NCBI RefSeq assembly: GCF_019655435.1
Contig: NZ_BPFH01000003.1
Span: forward strand, 124,001 to 188,000
Length of the DNA stretch: 64,000 nucleotides
Direction: 5' to 3'
Source of the DNA: Jannaschia pagri
Lineage (GTDB): Bacteria; Pseudomonadota; Alphaproteobacteria; Rhodobacterales; Rhodobacteraceae
The notes beneath the pieces were generated by a model, which did no database searches, was not told where the DNA came from, and saw only the letters and a program-made list of their open reading frames with translations. This document shows, piece after piece, positions 60,737-64,000 of this stretch (the first letter of the stretch is position 1; each line of letters opens with the position of its first letter). The position numbers and the translations under genes are program-made.

Positions 60737-61935
60737 CCATGACCCAGACCTTCGACGTCGTCGTGATCGGGGGCGGCCCCTCGGGCGCCACCGCGGCCCA
60801 TGATCTGGCACTCGCCGGACGCAGCGTCGCGCTGATCGACAAGGCTGGGCGCATCAAACCCTGCGGCGGGGCCGTGCCCCCCCGATTGATCCGGGATTTC
60901 GACATTCCCGACAGCCAACTCGTGGCCAAGATCAACACGGCCCGCATGATTTCCCCAACTGGGCGTCAGGTCGATATCCCCATCGAAGATGGCTACGTTG
61001 GCATGGTCGACCGGGAACACTTCGATGAGTTTCTGCGCCTCCGCGCCGCCGAGGCGGGGGCGGCACGGCACACCGGCACGTTCCTGCGGATCGAACGGTC
61101 AGGGAACGTGGCGACGGTGTTCTACCGCGACAAGGCCAGTGGCGAGGAAGTCCGGCTGGACACCCGGCTGGTCATCGGCGCGGATGGTGCCCGCTCGGGC
61201 GTGGCACGGGCCGAGGTAAAGGGCGGCAAGGAAATCCCCTATGTGATCGCCTACCACGAGATTATCGAAGCCCCCGACGCGGTCGGCTCCTACGACCCCG
61301 CGCGATGCGATGTGGTCTATGACGGCCAGATCAGCCCCGATTTCTACGGCTGGGTGTTCCCCCACGGGACATCGGCCAGCGTCGGCATGGGCACGGGCCG
61401 CGACGGCGTCGACCTGAAGGAAGCCACCCGCGCCCTGCGCGCCGCATCGGGCCTGGCCGATTGCCCCACCATCCGGAAAGAAGGCGCACCCATCCCGTTG
61501 AAACCGCTGGAGCGTTGGGACAACGGTCGCGATCTGGTCCTGGCCGGAGACGCGGCAGGCGTTGTCGCGCCCAGCTCTGGCGAGGGGATCTTCTATGCCA
61601 TGGTCGGCGGGCGCGTGGCCGCTGTGGCCTGCGAAAAGGTCCTGGCGACGGGACAGGCCGCGCACCTAGCCACGGCGCGCAAACGGTTCATGAAAGATCA
61701 CAAGGCGGTCTTTAAGATCCTCGGCGCGATGCAGGACGCCTATTACAAATCCGACGAACGTCGCGAACGCTTTGTCACACTGTGTCACGATGTCGACGTG
61801 CAGCGCCTGACCTTCGAAGCCTATATGAATAAGGAACTCGTGAAGGCCCGGCCCATGGCGCATATCAAGATCGGTATTAAGAACCTTGCCCACCTCATGG
61901 GTATCGTTCCCGCGACCGGAGCGCGCCAAGCATGA
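60733..61935 (+). CDS. bchP: Geranylgeranyl diphosphate/bacteriochlorophyll reductase
   Basis: This 400-residue FAD-binding reductase converts the geranylgeranyl tail of bacteriochlorophyll to phytyl. It has the FAD fold VVVIGGGPSGATAAHDLALAG at the N-terminus, INTARMISPTGR, and LAGDAAGVVAPSSGEGIFYA near residue 272. The ATG overlaps the preceding stop, and a second ATG lies 6 bases on. It overlaps idi by ATGA. Confidence 0.96.
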   Translation: MTMTQTFDVVVIGGGPSGATAAHDLALAGRSVALIDKAGRIKPCGGAVPPRLIRDFDIPDSQLVAKINTARMISPTGRQVDIPIEDGYVGMVDREHFDEFLRLRAAEAGAARHTGTFLRIERSGNVATVFYRDKASGEEVRLDTRLVIGADGARSGVARAEVKGGKEIPYVIAYHEIIEAPDAVGSYDPARCDVVYDGQISPDFYGWVFPHGTSASVGMGTGRDGVDLKEATRALRAASGLADCPTIRKEGAPIPLKPLERWDNGRDLVLAGDAAGVVAPSSGEGIFYAMVGGRVAAVACEKVLATGQAAHLATARKRFMKDHKAVFKILGAMQDAYYKSDERRERFVTLCHDVDVQRLTFEAYMNKELVKARPMAHIKIGIKNLAHLMGIVPATGARQA

Positions 61936-62462
61936 CCATTCTGATCCCCGCCTGGGTCGACGGCACATTGACCCCCGTTGAGAAGCTGGACGCCCATCGG
62001 CTAGGCCTGCGGCACAAGGCCGTGTCTGTCTTTGTGATGGACGGCGCGCGCATCCTGATCCAGCAACGCGCCCTGTCAAAGTATCATACGCCCGGACTGT
62101 GGGCGAACACCTGCTGCACCCATCCGCTTTGGGACGAAGACAACGTCACCTGCGCCAACCGCCGATTGGCGGAGGAGGTGGGGATCACCGGCTTGACCAT
62201 GCGGCCTCGCGGCGTTCTGGAGTATCGCGCGGATGTGGGCGACGGGTTGATTGAGCATGAGGTGGTCGAGGTCTTTACCGCCGATGCGGATCGGACAGTC
62301 CCCATGGCGCTCAACCCCGATGAGGTGGCGGCCGTGCGGTGGGTCGATCTGTATGACCTTCGCGCAGAAATCGACCGTCATCCCGAGCGCTTCACCCCTT
62401 GGCTGCGTATCTACATGCGAGAGCACATGGACGCGATCTTTGGCGTCCTGAACCGCGCCTAG
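61932..62462 (+). CDS. idi: Isopentenyl-diphosphate delta-isomerase (type 1)
   Basis: This 176-residue Nudix-fold isomerase interconverts IPP and DMAPP for carotenoid and bacteriochlorophyll tails. The active-site Cys is in NTCCTHPLWDEDN near residue 60, and the Nudix-type helix is NRRLAEEVGITGL. Length is normal. It ends the bchG operon and is coupled to bchP by ATGA. Confidence 0.94.
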   Translation: MTILIPAWVDGTLTPVEKLDAHRLGLRHKAVSVFVMDGARILIQQRALSKYHTPGLWANTCCTHPLWDEDNVTCANRRLAEEVGITGLTMRPRGVLEYRADVGDGLIEHEVVEVFTADADRTVPMALNPDEVAAVRWVDLYDLRAEIDRHPERFTPWLRIYMREHMDAIFGVLNRA

Positions 62463-62958
62463 TTGAAGGCCTTGATGGTTGGGGAAACACCGCCCTGACC
62501 ATGATCTCCGATCCCTAGGCTCCATCTTCCCTTCAGTCAGCGCAAATTGAGCGTATCCACTCCGCGCGGAATCCCCATCGCGGCGCGGCTCGGATGACAA
62601 TATGTGTCCGCCCTGTGCGGAGTGCCGCAACGCGATGATAGCCCGTGATCCGAAGCCGTCCCGTCGCGTCTAGCAGTCGGAAGGATCCGACGTCCCCAAG
62701 CCCCCGTGCCCCCCCCCCTAACGCGGGCCCGGTCCGGTACTTGACCCAATTGCTTCTCCAACGTCGTTATCACGGACCCTACCTTTCCGAACGCGCTATG
62801 CGGCGCAGCTTCGGGCCGGTCTCAGGAGGTCGGCAGCGATATCGAGACCACAGTCATCCTCAGCAAATCCAACACCTTCATACTCAGCCCTCACGTCCTC
62901 TGCGTCTGTCCTCTGTCCGCGATCTGCCGTCCGGCGCGCCTGACCTCCCGAAGCAGAC
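62463..62958. other. Gap between idi and the pufC terminator, no gene recognised
   Basis: About 500 bases, including a run of nine C at 62709-62717, show no open frame with convincing codon use or homology on either strand. No PpsR box, tRNA or repeat was found by eye. Short frames here are Pro/Arg/Ser-rich and look non-coding. It may hold a decayed gene or the 3' ends of two converging operons. Confidence 0.6.
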
Positions 62959-62994
62959 AAAAAAAGCGCGCGAGGAGGAACTCCATCGCGCGCT
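62959..62994 (-). terminator. Rho-independent terminator of the puf operon
   Basis: On the minus strand a 9-bp perfect stem (AGCGCGCGA / TCGCGCGCT) with a 12-base loop is followed by seven T. It lies about 80 bases after the pufC stop. Confidence 0.9.
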
Positions 62995-63074
62995 CAGGCA
63001 TGCCTACTCGGATTGGGACATCGTAGGGCATGGGGGTCGGCACCCACCTACAAGGGGCGGAGGCCGGAAAGCGA

Positions 63075-64000
63075 TCACTCGTAGACAGGCGGTTCCGAGC
63101 TGGCCAATTCAGGCCAATCCGCGATCATGTTCAGACCCTGCAGCGGCTTGTTGTAGCCTTGGTGGCAGGTCTTGCAGGCGGCCTTCGGCGCATCGGCATA
63201 GACCGGACCCAGACGCTCTGGCGGGTAGACCGGGCCCAACGGCTCCAGGAAGTCGTTGTTGAGCTCCTGTGCCATGATGATGCCGAGCGATGCCGTGGCC
63301 CACTGGGGCGTGTGCTGCGACGGGTCATAGAAGGCCCGGCTGTTGTGACAGAAGACACAGTTCACACCCAGCGAGTTGGCGAAGTAGTTCATGAAGCTGA
63401 ACGTCCGCTCCGTGTTCTGCCAGGTCGCCACACCTTCGTCCGCAGGCCAATCCCCAACGCGGCTTTCCAGGTCGTGCACGGCGATCACATTGTCCTCATA
63501 GAGGTAGCGATACAGCGCATCGGAGGGCAGCGAGGTGAACTGAGACTGAACCGTCGCCCGGTTTTGAACCGCTGACCAACCGGCCGTCGACTCGGTGACA
63601 GGGTCGATGCGGAACCAGATGTTGTTCGGCACCGGCTGACCACGGTGGCAGGAGTAGCAGTTCACCCCGACCTCTTGGTTTGCCTGAACGTGACCGATCC
63701 ATTCCTCATTGATGTACTGAGTCATCTGGATCATGCGACGCGAGACGATCTTGGTGTAATTGTCGTCCGAGGCGTAGTTGATCTCTCCATCGTCGTTCTG
63801 CACGTGGCAGTAGAGGCACCCTTGGTCGGGCGAGACCCACTGGGTCATCGCGTTCATCAGGCGGTTGAAGTTGCCGTCGGACACGCCACCCAGGACCTGC
63901 ACGTTCTCGTAGACTTCACCGGCGAGCGGCTCTCCCTCTTCGCGGGGATAGGGCTCTTCGGTGTAGTACTCTTCGATGGTGGGATCGACCGTGCTGCTGA
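63075..64000 (-). CDS. pufC: Reaction-centre cytochrome c subunit PufC (partial)
   Basis: The C-terminal 308 residues of the tetraheme cytochrome that re-reduces the photo-oxidised special pair are present. Four CXXCH motifs are visible: CLYCH, CYSCH, CVFCH and CKTCH, in the family order. The frame runs open to the window edge (TVDPTIEEYYTEEPYPREE at the start), so the N-terminal signal/lipobox region and the upstream pufBALM genes lie outside. It points leftward toward the terminator. Confidence 0.96.
   Translation of the reverse strand, partial: SSTVDPTIEEYYTEEPYPREEGEPLAGEVYENVQVLGGVSDGNFNRLMNAMTQWVSPDQGCLYCHVQNDDGEINYASDDNYTKIVSRRMIQMTQYINEEWIGHVQANQEVGVNCYSCHRGQPVPNNIWFRIDPVTESTAGWSAVQNRATVQSQFTSLPSDALYRYLYEDNVIAVHDLESRVGDWPADEGVATWQNTERTFSFMNYFANSLGVNCVFCHNSRAFYDPSQHTPQWATASLGIIMAQELNNDFLEPLGPVYPPERLGPVYADAPKAACKTCHQGYNKPLQGLNMIADWPELASSEPPVYE

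Noticed and set aside
62645-63262. Open frame of about 205 codons on the plus strand across the idi-pufC gap
   Set aside because: It is rich in Pro, Arg and Ser, has no recognisable domain, runs through the pufC terminator hairpin and continues antisense into pufC. It is a high-GC shadow frame.

Overview
The window is high-GC DNA from an alphaproteobacterium of the Rhodobacteraceae (Roseobacter group), most likely an aerobic anoxygenic phototroph. The evidence is a photosynthesis gene cluster from about 32.8 kb to the right edge. It carries the oxygen-dependent cyclase acsF, a spheroidene monooxygenase (crtA), the PpsR/AerR regulator pair and a tetraheme pufC. TRAP and TAXI transporters, TupABC and DUF6505/DUF6494 neighbours also fit this family. 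The species cannot be fixed from the sequence alone.

Left part (1-32.8 kb), general metabolism. It opens with a small operon of DUF6494, an Mrp-type Fe-S carrier ATPase, a degenerate biotin/lipoate-ligase-fold protein and DUF6505. An MFS transporter follows, then a tungstate ABC transporter (tupBCA) divergent from a Cache-HAMP histidine kinase with no adjacent response regulator. Next is a TAXI-TRAP transporter/D-amino-acid-dehydrogenase-like operon divergent from a LysR regulator. tRNA-Pro(CGG), a short soluble MCP-like protein and a DMT permease come next. leuB and leuD are separated by a membrane protein and an endonuclease/exonuclease/phosphatase-fold protein whose active site looks eroded. 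A DUF4198/HupE divergent pair follows, then ade-amn purine salvage, an HU protein, an EamA permease, aroC, an MBL hydrolase and a TPP-riboswitch-controlled thiBPQ operon.

Photosynthesis cluster (32.8-64 kb). crtI-crtB-tspO runs leftward and crtA-bchI-bchD-bchO runs rightward from a shared promoter region with a PpsR box. A long leftward run of overlapping genes follows: bchF-N-B-H-L-M-lhaA-puhA-B-C-bciE-acsF-puhE-hemA-cycA, about 16 kb. aerR-ppsR diverges from bchF across two PpsR boxes. bchG-BCD-family MFS-bchP-idi forms a third, rightward operon whose promoter contains a perfectly palindromic PpsR box touching the bchG start codon. pufC enters leftward from the right edge and ends at a strong terminator, so the rest of the puf operon should lie just outside. 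Together these genes cover 5-aminolevulinate synthesis, Mg insertion, ring E closure, protochlorophyllide reduction, C3 hydration, esterification and phytol reduction, early carotenoid synthesis, reaction-centre H subunit and assembly factors, and redox/light control. crtC, crtD, crtE, crtF, bchC, bchX, bchY, bchZ and pufBALM are not in the window.

No clearly new multi-gene system is evident. The best leads are the eroded-active-site EEP protein, the Mrp/ligase-like/DUF operon, a GC-rich repeat embedded in the coding sequence of both bchB and bchN, and the apparently leaderless, PpsR-overlapped bchG start.
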